Source of the DNA: Paracentrotus lividus
Taxonomy: Eukaryota; Echinodermata; Echinoidea; Camarodonta; Echinidae
Length of the DNA stretch: 64,000 nt
Direction: 5' to 3'
Assembly (NCBI GenBank): GCA_940671915.1
Contig: CALNVZ010002409.1
Coordinates: 113,911-177,910, forward strand
The translations under genes and the position numbers were made by a program. Positions within the stretch are counted from its first letter, which is position 1. The number at the start of each line of letters is the position of its first letter. Below, in pieces: positions 45,658 through 56,900 of the stretch. Below the pieces are notes generated by a model that saw only the letters and a list, made by a program, of their open reading frames with translations, did no database searches and was not told where the DNA came from.

Positions 45658-46400
45658 AAGTGTTCCATAAAGAGGTTCCCTTTTCTTTTGTCTGGAGGAT
45701 GACTTTACTACCCCTCACAATAATTCGGGTAGAAAGACCTTTTTCTTTTCTAAGCTTGAAGGCAGATTTTGCCAGAATATCCCTCTGGGCCTTCATCTTC
45801 GGGGGGAGATCCGTCCTGACGGTGAATGTGGGATGAGGTGGAGGCGGAGTGCCATCAGACGTGGTGGGCTGTCGTCGAATGTTTTCAAAGGCGGAGAGGA
45901 CACGGTCCCGGTCCGTTATCGTTAAAAACTTCGCCAGAATAGGATTCGGTCCTCGGCGATTTCCATCAATCATACGTCTAGGTAGACGATGACAGTTAGA
46001 AAGTTGTATTTTATGGGTTTCCTCCTCTTTAATCCCCAGATTGATGAATGCTTTCGTTAGAATGGTTCCCGTTGCCTCATTAGGGTTTTCTCCCAAGCCA
46101 TAGAATAGCAGATTGTTTTTTCTTGAATGGATTTCCATTAAAGTTATTTTATCCTCAAGTTCATCGAGCTTTCACTGTATTTCGTGTTGAATTTGGGGAA
46201 GTTTAGTGTGTTCTATATCGGAAATTTTGTCGGAATTGAAAGATACTCCTGTTTCAAGATCCCCAACTTTCCTCTTAATGTCAGAAACGTCCTTTGTCAG
46301 GAGATCAAGTTTACCACACATCAAGTTGGAAAACTCCAAGATTTGTCGCTGGAGATTGAAATGATATGGGTGATTCTTTTACGAGTACAATGAGGCTGGC
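45658..46400 (-). pseudogene. LINE ORF1 protein (L1 ORF1p-like, coiled coil plus RNA-binding domain)
   Basis: ORF1 proteins of this type bind LINE RNA and form trimers through a coiled coil. From about 46,330 downward the translation begins ILEFSNLMCGKLDLLTKD, then SDIKRKVGDLETG and ISDIEHTKLPQIQHEIQ: heptad-rich, coiled-coil-like. A single in-frame TGA follows, then KLDELEDKITL and an open stretch of 160 codons from 46,138. That part has RKNNLLFYGLGE, KIQLSNCHRLPRR, ILAKFLTITDRDRVLSAF, then TVRTDLPPKMKAQRDILA and STRIIVRGSKVILQTKEKG. This is the RRM-like plus C-terminal domain arrangement of L1-type ORF1p. The original C-terminus ended three residues beyond the present stop, which the 1,765 bp transposon created. 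The N-terminal boundary is uncertain. Confidence 0.8.
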
Positions 46401-46917
46401 AATGATGAGGTCTTCACAAAGATGTTTACGATTACGACATGTTTATTCTCAACCCGAAGTTAGAATACTATTTACATCTCATATGCGATATAGCTATGGT
46501 GTCCGCTAGTTATAATATTATAGCGAATAGTATATCCCAACATCCCCCTTCCTTTGTAAAGAAGCAGAATGTGTACATTCAATGATTGAGTATACAAAAA
46601 TATATATTGTTTTGGTAACAACACTTTTGGTAGATATTGTTTTGGTATCAATATCCTTTTAGTTTCTTTTGGTAGCATGTTTATTTTGGATAATTGTTTT
46701 TCCCATAAAATAAAGTCTTACTGGTTTAAATAGGTTTAACTGTTTGCATTTTCAATTTGACATAAGTTTCCCTTTGATGCAAATTGAATATAGCTTTTGG
46801 TATAACTGTTTTGACTTATAAAATCAATAAGTTTTGGTAAGCAAATGATTCCAGACCTAAAACGAGGAATTTAAACAATTTTAATTTTACTCCTATGAAA
46901 AAAATAATAATATAAAC

Positions 46918-46921
<4 letters not shown>
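46401..46921. other. Likely LINE 5' region or flank; TTTTGGTA motif cluster
   Basis: No gene is seen. TTTTGGTA occurs about six times on the plus strand (near 46,609, 46,625, 46,639, 46,667, 46,795 and 46,832) at irregular spacing. The upstream edge of the LINE probably lies here but I cannot place it. Confidence 0.4.

Positions 46922-46979
<58 letters not shown>
46922..46979. repeat. Long A-run (about 58 bases)
   Basis: This is a pure A homopolymer on the plus strand, between the ORF1-bearing LINE and the TTGAA-tailed end of the next LINE. It could be a poly(A) tail of a plus-strand insertion or an expanded microsatellite. Confidence 0.8.
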
Positions 46980-46981
<2 letters not shown>

Positions 46982-47040
46982 GGTATATTTTAAACAAAAC
47001 TTTAGTGGTTTGAATATGTATTCTAAATTGCCACCATGAA

Positions 47041-47326
47041 ATTCAATTCAATTCAATTCAATTCAATTCAGTATTTATTAATTCCGTTCTTTTAGGAAAA
47101 AAAACAAACAAAATAACATAACAATCATAAAAACATAATCTTAAAAACAACGTATTACAATATTAATTGAAATTTAAAGCACAATCTTAGGCATAAATAC
47201 CTTGTTGCATTTGAAGAAAAAACAGAATAAGAGACATTTTAAAAAGCATGGCTTGTAGATTACATGCCCCTATAAAGTGAAAAAAAAATACAACGCATAG
47301 CAATTCCATTATTTTATGTTGTGCTA
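47041..47326 (-). mobile_element. 3' end of a minus-strand LINE with (TTGAA)n tail
   Basis: Six ATTCA units at 47,041-47,070 (TTGAA on the minus strand) follow an AATAAATAC sequence; this is the terminal microsatellite typical of Jockey/CR1-like LINEs. The adjoining 3' UTR at 47,181-47,326 is repeated at 62,948-63,092, where it continues into RT coding sequence. The two pieces are therefore probably one element split by the 15.6 kb block between. Confidence 0.75.
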
Positions 47327-50060
47327 TTCTGGGCTGGGGACAATCGTTCTCTATACGTGCCAGGGGAAATGTTATCCCTTTTAAGCCGGCAATCAAGACA
47401 CATGTTGGGTGGTTTCTGGTAAGGCGTTATAATTGCTGGTTCGGGTATTGTCTCTGTTTATTGGTCTCATATGTTGATCGATTTGGGGTTATGTCTTGGT
47501 TTGTTTGGGTGATTTTTATGGGGGAGCTGTTTTCTGTTTCCTCATTCCTCTTTTCATCTGACGATGTTGTCAGTTTGTAACTTGATTTTCTGAATGCTGT
47601 GCTCTAGCGTCGGGCACAGAGGACCGAACACTCGTTGAGGTGCGCTGGGGGCAGCGAGTGCGGTAAGGCGCGACGGAGGTCAGCACGAGCTCGTCTTGCT
47701 GTACATGGGGCAATGCGTTGGACGACCCGCGAGGTGGGAGTGTTTTCCAGCGTCGTTTATCTTATCATCTTTCCTTCGGAGGCGGGTACTGATCGAATGT
47801 TTTTCTGATGTGTAGTCTGCACTTTTGTTTGTTGTCTTTGTTCGCTGAACACTGCAGCGGATTCTTAACGCTGGTGCGTTATACGGTTCTGTAACCGTTG
47901 TGTATAGCTTGGTGGCCGTTTTGGTTATGACGCATTTGTGCAGCATCTCGTCGATTGGGTCTACGATGTTACAGTGACGATTGGTAGCAGTATTCACGTG
48001 GACAACTGGGAATCGGAACAGCGCAGGCTTGTGATCTCGGGTGTGTTAGATGTGGGGGTGGACTTCTCAACGATACTGTGAACGACGACGAAAGCAAAAC
48101 GCCCCCTTGCACGGTTGGAACGTAATGGGTAGGTAGGTCTCAGATGTTCTGAACGCGCGTTGACATGGGGGGCGGTGTGAGGGGGATACAGGGTGTGGTC
48201 TGTGGGAGCTATCACAAGTCCTGCGCCGCGTACCTATAGCGTTGGGATCAGGTCTCTTTGATTCGATTTTGTGGGTCGTCCTTTGGTAGTGGTGATGGTC
48301 CGCGCTAAGCGCGGTCAGTCCTGTAATTGTCGACAGCTGAGTAATGGTGATTCTATCGCGAGCTTTTAGAAGACTTGGAGCAGGGTCCGAAAAAAATGAC
48401 CTTGTGGGGGTCGGACTGACCGTCTCTTCATTGGTTTTTTTCTTGCGTGCACGAATTCGCTTGTTCTGTGGACTGGGGACTGTGGCTTCATTGGGGGATT
48501 GCTGATCGTCAGGGTTGTTCTTCTCTGATTAGCGGACTTTGTATTTTGATTTGATGCTACTGTTCGTTTGTGTGTTGTGCTTCTGTATTATGTTTGCTTG
48601 TGACTGTTACGCGTGTTCCTTTTGATTTTTTACTGGGGATGGTTGCTGTGGTCGGGGTCCGTTGTTTGGTGTTGTTGATTGATGACGTATTTGAGATTGT
48701 CGATTTGCTGGGTTTTTCTTAGGTCTGTATGTAGTTCGTGGCTTCTTTCAATTATCTGTAATATCTGTGAGACGTGTTGGACTCTTCTGCCGATTTCTCA
48801 GGTCCTATGGTTATATATCTTGCATGTTTCTTAACTATGGAGGGCGACGTGCTGTTTTGCTTACGCGCTAGGATCATCAGGACGCTGTTTTAGGAGGTCT
48901 GGGAGCGTTTCATGGTGGTTGTTACGTGGCTCTTAGTAGGGACTCTGCTCGGGTTGATGGCGTTCTAGGTATATGCTTGTAGTGAACGACCAATTGTGTT
49001 GTGGTTCGTTTGGAAGGTCTGGTTTGAGACCTCGATCCAGCACTTTCTGTTGGCATCGGAGACTGTGTCTACTTTTGATGTTCGTGGTAATATTAGGCTG
49101 AGCCAGCATGCCCGGATTACCTGGCACACGCTGAGGTGCCACGAGTCGAGGTGCGATGATTCGGAAACAAGCGTGGCGACGGACCAGGGTTAACGATTAT
49201 GGTTAGTCAGGGCGGAGCGTGTTGCACGCAGTCTTCGGGTCGGGGATACTATGGGGATTGATATTTCTTTGTGGAAGAGCCAGGCGGTTAGGAGGCGAAT
49301 TCGGAGCGGTTGTACGTGATGACCGCGGGGATCGTTCACTTGTCCGCTGGTTGAACAATGTGTTTGAGTGACAATAATAGGGTGGGTTCGTGTTACACCG
49401 TAGGACGGCCGCGTGTGTCTTTTTGAAATGTCGCTCGCTTATTGAGTCGGAATTCATCTCGTGGACAAATCTCGACCCACTTGAATTGTATGTTTCAGTT
49501 ACTTGTCGCTACATTTTGCACGTTCGTGGTCTTGCACTACCTTGTTTACTTTGTTCTTGTTTGCTAGTCTGGTTATTAGCGTCTGCGTGTGGATCGACGC
49601 TTTCGTCTACGTCAATCTGAAGCTTGATTGTTGGCCGTGGTAATTCTGGCGGGGTTTTAGTGTGTGCTGTTATGGAACCCTGGGATTCGAAACTTAGTGA
49701 GTATAATTATTACCCTGGTCATGTAGCGTATGGTGTACGAATTTTGTTTTTTTATTGTAGCTGACTCATTGGTCTTTGTTGTGATTTGTACGTATGGGAC
49801 AGCGCGATGCATGCGTTGGTGGGTTTAATGTTGCGGTACTCTTGATTTTCGATCACGTGGGAGTTGATTGGCGGCGGGCGGTTCGGAGACTTGGACTTAA
49901 ACGCTGTCAGAATCTATATGGGTTTGTAGGGGATCTGGGCGACCGAAGTAGCACAGCCTGTGTGTATGTTTCATGCTTTATCCTATACGGTGGGTGCTGG
50001 ATGGGCCTAACGAACGATCCAGCGTGTCCGACCGGGCCGAGGATGCGAGTTTGGATTAGT
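47327..50060. other. Featureless G/T-rich block
   Basis: I recognise no gene family, repeat or RNA. The plus strand is strongly enriched in G and T. Frames up to 105 codons occur on both strands, as expected from biased composition. The block begins exactly where the duplicated LINE segment ends. Confidence 0.5.
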
Positions 50061-53000
50061 TCCTGATTTTCATCACTAACTCACACCATCAATTTTGGAA
50101 CAGAATTGCCAACGGAATATTTGAATACGAGGCATACTTAAATTTGTTTGCTGTATATTTTACGCTTGTCAGTCCGAGTTTCATGAAATCCAAACGAATT
50201 TCCCTGCGCAAATTTAATTAGGTTACTGCTTGAAATCTTGCCGTTATACTCAATGTCTGTGCAACTGATTTTGGACGGCAGCCGGAGTGTTATGTTTGTT
50301 TACGATAGACAGAAATAGCTGTGCGCATCGCTTGAGTTCAGTGCAAGCTGCCCGAAAGTTTCCCGTGGCTACTGCGCGCTGCCATGCTTAGTGGAGCATC
50401 TCAGAGTCAAAACGCAGTTCAATGTCAGTAGGGCACGACGCGCTCCGCGTTGATGCAGTTTTGCTCAACTTCATATTTGAAATAAGGTTAGGGGAGTGGT
50501 GCGGAATAAACGTATAGTCCATTTGTTTCAACGCTATTGGTAATATATATATATCATGATTGGTCGTGACGTCATGAAGTAAGTATGGACGAACGTAATT
50601 TCTTATTGAGAATAGCTTTTTGCTAAGTTAATGTAACTGATTCTCTGATTCCGTCGGCTTGTACTCTCATATGAGCCAAACAATCTTATGATAAGATATA
50701 AAACTAGAAATTGATGGCAAATTTGCACCAGTCAATATAGTAATAGGACTTGGGTTAATGCTAAGTAGCGATTCCTGTTAAATGTTGCGTGATTTCATGA
50801 CGATCCTCCCAGTCATTTTGAAATTAGCGCGAATGTGATCTGAACAGACTCAAGCAAAGTAGTACTCACACAGCCAGCTGTTGTATGAAACTATACACTG
50901 GCAGATCTCTCACCCCAATCAATGTGGCGACCTATCCCTGCGCTCAATCCAGAATATGATGACTTATGGAACATTGACCTTGACTATCTCAATTTCCGAG
51001 GTATGAGCTTCTAAAGTAATTATAGGCCTGTGATGTGGTCGATGTCTTCCGGTCCTTCACGATGTCTAGAGAAGCGGATAAAAAATAGTATCTTACCCTC
51101 TTGCATAAGAAGTGTAGGATAAACAATAAGATCACTTATTGAGCATCTAATTCCTAAAGATTCCAATTTGATGTTTACCACAATAGCGATTTCTTTTAAC
51201 ATAGTGGATGGTTGATTATTCTGAGCTCTAGAGCATTTCAAACAATTTAATTACACTGGTATGCAGTGTGACTTGTGCGTAATTGCCTTCTATTACCTAA
51301 TATCAAAGGCCATTTGATATCTGAACTTACATGGATATATTTTACACGAATAAATGTTACCACATAATAAGTGAAATTCTGATGAATATTTTGGCAGTAT
51401 CTATGAGCTAGAGTCCATGTTTCAGTCGAGCACGTCATGAAATTAATAATGTTTTGTCTTATGTCATGATGTTTGTGATAATTCAATTACATGTACGACT
51501 GATTACCGTCACGCACTATAAAGAACTTCGGCTAGTTTGCAAGAGACTCGTCTTTAGGGGCGTGCGGCTTGCTATACAGACCTCCGCCCTCAGACTGCAT
51601 CGCATTTTATGTCCTCTGCCGATCCGCCCCAGAATCTGATGCATGACGGTTAGCCCCAGTCAACTATTCCCAACAATATACGCTTATTTGAATTTCTCCG
51701 AAGTAATATTGCCTGCGAGTACTAATTATTAGATATGCACTATTTTATCAAAAAACTTAGGAGCATTGTTTAGAGTTAATTGTTGTAAGGAAAGACTCTT
51801 AACAAGTGCAGATGTTTTGTTATTTACCATGATCCATCTGAGCTCTCTGTAATAGACGAGTTATGTGATCAAAAATCTCTTGACCAATCTGTTTTACTCT
51901 TATTATTGTAACACTTGTTTTCTTATAATTTCGTTGACTTATTCGTATTTTAGTTAGTTCTTTTAGAATATTCCCTATGTATTTCCTTTAATTTGTCACT
52001 TTCTGTTACCCTAAATGAACGACATGTTACCCATTTGTTCTAGATTCTATAAAAGATCTCTATTATAATATATTGAGTCTTAGAAGTCCTTTTACTAAGA
52101 ATGATAGTTGTTATCATATGAGATTTTGTTGCTAACAGAGCATTTATGGTGATCTTGATACCACATATAGATTTGAGCAAGATCTGTGTCTGACCCTGGT
52201 CCTAATAATGCGTAAAATTCCGATGTACCCACCTTTATCCCTCCCTGAAATTTTGGTATGCAAGTAGCACTGTTGTCGCATACTGTGAAAAAGGATCAAT
52301 GAAGGTTCGCGGATGATTAGGATTGTCCGTTAGTCATCATGATCCCGGATGAAGGAGATCGGTTGCGTGAAATGAGCGCGCTTGGTATAACTAGTCTTTG
52401 ATGCACTTATGTTTATCACAACAGAGGAATCATCATTTCGTAAGATTACTTAGGGATTTATTGTCAAGATGTCAGTCAAATATTGTGTGTGTCACATATC
52501 TTCAAATATTACTGGTTAGAGTATGTGAGGGACTTATGTGTAGAGTCAGTTGGCAATTATAGCTGTCATTGTTTTGGCCTTGATGGTCGATGATAGTTAT
52601 GAAAGGTCGTGGATAATTAATCTTTTTGAATTCATCTCTACCACAAGAAGCTTGTTGATAGATTTCGAGAGCAGCATCTGCATATAGATAGTAGAATTGA
52701 CTTTAATGCAAATATTCAAGTGAGTACATTGTATGGTGAGCTCAAGCTATTTGTATGATTTTCAAGTATTCTAACAGTATGAATATGCCTGCGAATTGGT
52801 TTTCATATCAAGATTTATTGACAAGAGGAAAACAAATAGTCCTCCCACATTAGGTAGGCTGGTTTGAGCAACAAATGCATATCTTTAGTAGACTGGGAAT
52901 ATCCTTTAACCATCATAATGATATAGTAGTGCGAAATTTGAAAAACGGTTTTAAAATCAATAACATATCCTGTATACAGGAACCTTTACCAGTGGACGAA

Positions 53001-53950
53001 AACATAATTCTAAACGAATATCAAGAATGCGTAAAAGGCAACATCTATCAACAATTGAACCATTCCCTCTTATATTGCTTATTGAGAGACAGATTGTCTT
53101 TTAGAATACCGGACCGACTCTGTAAAACAGACTAATCGTGTAAATATTGAACAACTAACGTTTTTGATGTGACCACCATAAATGTAATTGTATACGATCT
53201 AATAACAAATAGGAATGTTTACCGGAAGTGAAAGAACACAGTATAGACGAGTACTCTCAGTACTATGGATATAAAGAGAAAGATAAGTTTACATAGAATT
53301 CCAACGTTGTGACCGTGATAAAAAGAGAGAGATCCTTGATTGGTAGGGTAACATGAAGTATTATAAGTTTGGAGCCTAAAATTGACACGTTTTTTATTGT
53401 AAACTTAATAACTATAGGACTTTATAGTCCATATCCCAAAGCAGAGTGGCTAGTCTGTAGTGCAACGACTATATCAGTGTCGAGTGACAACGAACACTAT
53501 ATGTAACTTCTAAGAGTGTATAGTTATGAGTTATATATGCGTATACTATACGATCATATATATACGTGCGTTTAACATGTATATTTAATGATATTAATTT
53601 TGGTATTTTTGGACTATAGCTTATGGTCTTTTCCATGATTAGTTCAAGTCGTGTCACTAGTCACTGCATCTCTGATAATTTATACCATATGAATCGACCA
53701 CTTCGATGCGGGCTTCTTACAAAGTACATTAGAACATATAGTATTAGTTCATGAGATCTTTTCCTATAAATTGCTGAGCCGGTTTCCAGAAGTGGCAGGG
53801 TAGTATCGTGAATCAGAGAACTTAGATGTCAAAACATAGTTCTATCGCTCGGGGGATGTTACTCTGATTTTACTATTGTAACTATTAGAGTACCTGATTT
53901 TGTAGACCCAACACTTAATGTTGGAGAACGCTTCTATCTTAGTGGGTGCA
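50061..53950. other. Featureless AT-rich block
   Basis: Composition changes to AT-rich and resembles the first 14 kb of the window. No frame above 86 codons and no motif is recognised. TATATATA and AT-palindromic stretches are frequent. Confidence 0.5.
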
Positions 53951-56900
53951 GCGCTTAACGCCCATTTTGAAAAATGATCTGTGCGCCATGTTACATGTCT
54001 GAATCTAAGCCAAAACCCTTGGTTAGTGAGCGAGTTTTGCAGAGCAAGTGCCTGTCCCAGTACATAGGTAATGGCTCATGTTTGTTGATGGATCTACCGA
54101 AAGAGAGAGAGGAACCGGTTGACAGAGGAGATGGAGGTTCTGGATTGGTGTACTGATTAGATGATGTGTATCGTGGTATCGCTACAAGTTGTGCTGATCT
54201 TGATTGGCGCGAGTGGATTGCTATGGTTGTTCGTGGCTAGTCCACGGGGGTGATCCGAGACAACGCAAGTGTTGGCTGGTTGATTGATCTGGGTTTTCGT
54301 TGTCCTGTCTTTGGTGTTGCTCGGGTGGCATTTCGCCGGGATGAGTCTCTTTGTGGGTGCGTGGCTACCCAAGATCTATTGCGTGGGTTTTGGAGTGGAT
54401 CTTACTCTACAGGCCCGTCGGAAAGAATATAATGCTGTTCGTCTCTCTTTTACATCCTGCCTGGATATAGGATCATTACTTGTTACGCATAAACTAATAT
54501 CTTCTGCGCTCATAGATGGGATGACGCTGAGAATGAACCTTACTATCATGAGAATTCTTGGATAATTTGTCTAACTAGCATGTGAATAACTCCTGGGTTT
54601 CGCGGTTAATTCTACACTTTGGCCAATATGTGCATTTCGTTACACAACGAATCACTGGCTGGAGTGGTCGGAGCCTGTCATGTAGCGTAAAATATGTGAT
54701 GACTAGTTGTTTTGCGGGAGGCAGTCGGTCGGTCGTTTGTCCGGGGATGAACATATAGTGTCGCGATTTGCTCGTCAGTCTGCTGATGTCAAAGTGGTGT
54801 AAGACCACTAATCGTCATCAAGCTCATAACAATCACCCGCCACACATCATCTCGGGGAGTACACAGACAACCACGATGTCCAGATAGACCCAGGACTCGC
54901 GCGAGCATACGCGTGCACACCCTCAACAAAATATGAAAGAACTGTGACTCGGCGGTCTCCCTATGCACACTCGAGGGTGCACGAACACAACGGATCGCAC
55001 ACAGCATAAAGAAGACGAATATCCTACTCTCCTTACCGCTGACACCAACCACCATATCCTACAATACCATCTTACGCGACCGACAATAACTCATCCTGAG
55101 TGCGCTCGTCATACTATAATCTGCCTTTCTCCGCCACCCAGCGATCTCCATCAAGCCACGCCGACCAGCACATCCCTCGCTACCTTATCCTCTTGCGCGG
55201 GTCCAGCTAGGTAGCGTTTGGAGTCTGTTTAGTTCTGGTTTAGGATGGTCGTTGGTTTGTACGTAAGTACAAAAAGCAGCGCCTAGCATCTAGTGATCTG
55301 GCCGTAGTGCACGGCTCAGACCGCGTTACTGTTATGGGGAGTGAGCGGTGTTGTGGTCACTGCTGTAGTTGTAGTAAGAGCGGACCCTAGGAGATGCAGG
55401 GGGCGGAGTTCCGGATTCTGAACAGTGGCGCGAGTATTGCTGCTGCATGATCCTCGAGCTGTGTTGTAGTATTGGCGGGTGTTAACCATTTGGGGCCTTG
55501 GTGTGTGGTACTTGTGTATGCGAGCCGGACGGACATCAGAGAGTCAGGGAGTGCAGCTCTGACAATACCATAGCAGATGAGGCCTAAACTTTGTAGAGAG
55601 GGAGGGTTGAGACGGGCGGAATGGGATTGGGGTGGTAATAATGGGGATACCAGCTTGCTCCCGGCCAGTGTTGTTGTTTTGCTGCTATACAGGAGCGGTC
55701 GCACGGTATACGGGGCCGCTCCTCTGCTCAACACGCGTCCAATAAACAACATCAGCTGATCGTACCTATATCACAGCACCTATCTCACAACAAACTATGG
55801 GGTCGGGTGACTCGTTTCGCTGTGCTTGAAGAGATGTCCGAGACTATGAGGTATTGTGCACAAGCGTGCATCCACGAGCCGAAAACACAGGGGGTCAGCG
55901 CTGGATCGCGATGTTAGGAGGTGTACGCTGCCGATCCTGACTTGTGAGTTGGTGTAGTTGGTGCGATACATCTGATGACAACAGACTGAATATGTGTCGC
56001 AGGCACTGACTAGCTTATGGATAGGGGACTGGGCTGGGGGTGGTGGGATTGACGATGGGCTGGGTTTTGCTGGTGCGTTGCAGGGTGACTGACGAAACCT
56101 GGGTTGGCTTGGCCTGCTTCGACTGGCATGACTTGACAACAACTATCGGATGTATATGAGCTGATTCTCTCTTATATTTTTGTTTTTTGGGTAGAATGTC
56201 GCCTGCTAGCTGTTGTGGTGGTGTTTCGTGAGTCAGGCCTTACTGTTTGGGTTGTGCTGAAATCGTTCTTGGTGTTTATGCGTTTTTGGTTGTGTTGGGT
56301 GAGGGGGTAGACCCGTTGCTTGCGCTTTGGTTGTGGGCTTGAGCGTGAGGGCCGCCCGATCGGGCTACCGTCTGGGTGAACTGATGGAGTCGCTGGATCA
56401 TGTGTGTATGCACGGTCAGGGTGGCACGGCGTATCCACACTTCAGGAAACGATCACGATAACAAGTCCCCTGCGCCGCACGACTTCAGCACCGAGACGGC
56501 GAACTCAACAGTATCGTGCATCAGCATCAGCGACAGACCAAACAACGCCAAACAGACGGGATAGGACGACTCGGTCTTGAAGGCGATTTGGACCGAGCGG
56601 AGCAGTTCAGACCCGAATTAACTGCGTACCTAGTGTGTTCCACCACTGTGACGGGGCCACGATACGGCACGAACAACACGGCCGAAGGCTATAATCCAAG
56701 AGATGGGGAGTTTTATGACAGGGCACGAGCGGGTGAAGGCACGGCGACCAGGCGACGGAATGGTATGGCCGTCGATAGGACTTCTTTGGGGACCCGGGTC
56801 TGTGGAGAACAGTACTGATCCGTGGGTGATGAAAGCGGTATCGGACTCTGGAGGGTCTGACGTGCTTCTACGGCTATGGTTGGCTGTTGTTGAGGGAATT

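Larger units (their letters stand above)
39205..46400 (-). mobile_element. Minus-strand LINE with ORF1 and ORF2, interrupted by two DNA transposons
   Basis: On the minus strand the order is coiled-coil ORF1 (46,400-45,658), a ~480 base spacer, endonuclease and RT (43,408-39,205). DNA transposons occupy 43,893-45,657 and 40,982-42,949. Removing both leaves about 3.5 kb of LINE. The 3' end is missing: the RT stops just after the FADD block. That ORF1 and ORF2 belong to one element is an inference from order, strand and the clean excision at both insertions. Confidence 0.75.
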
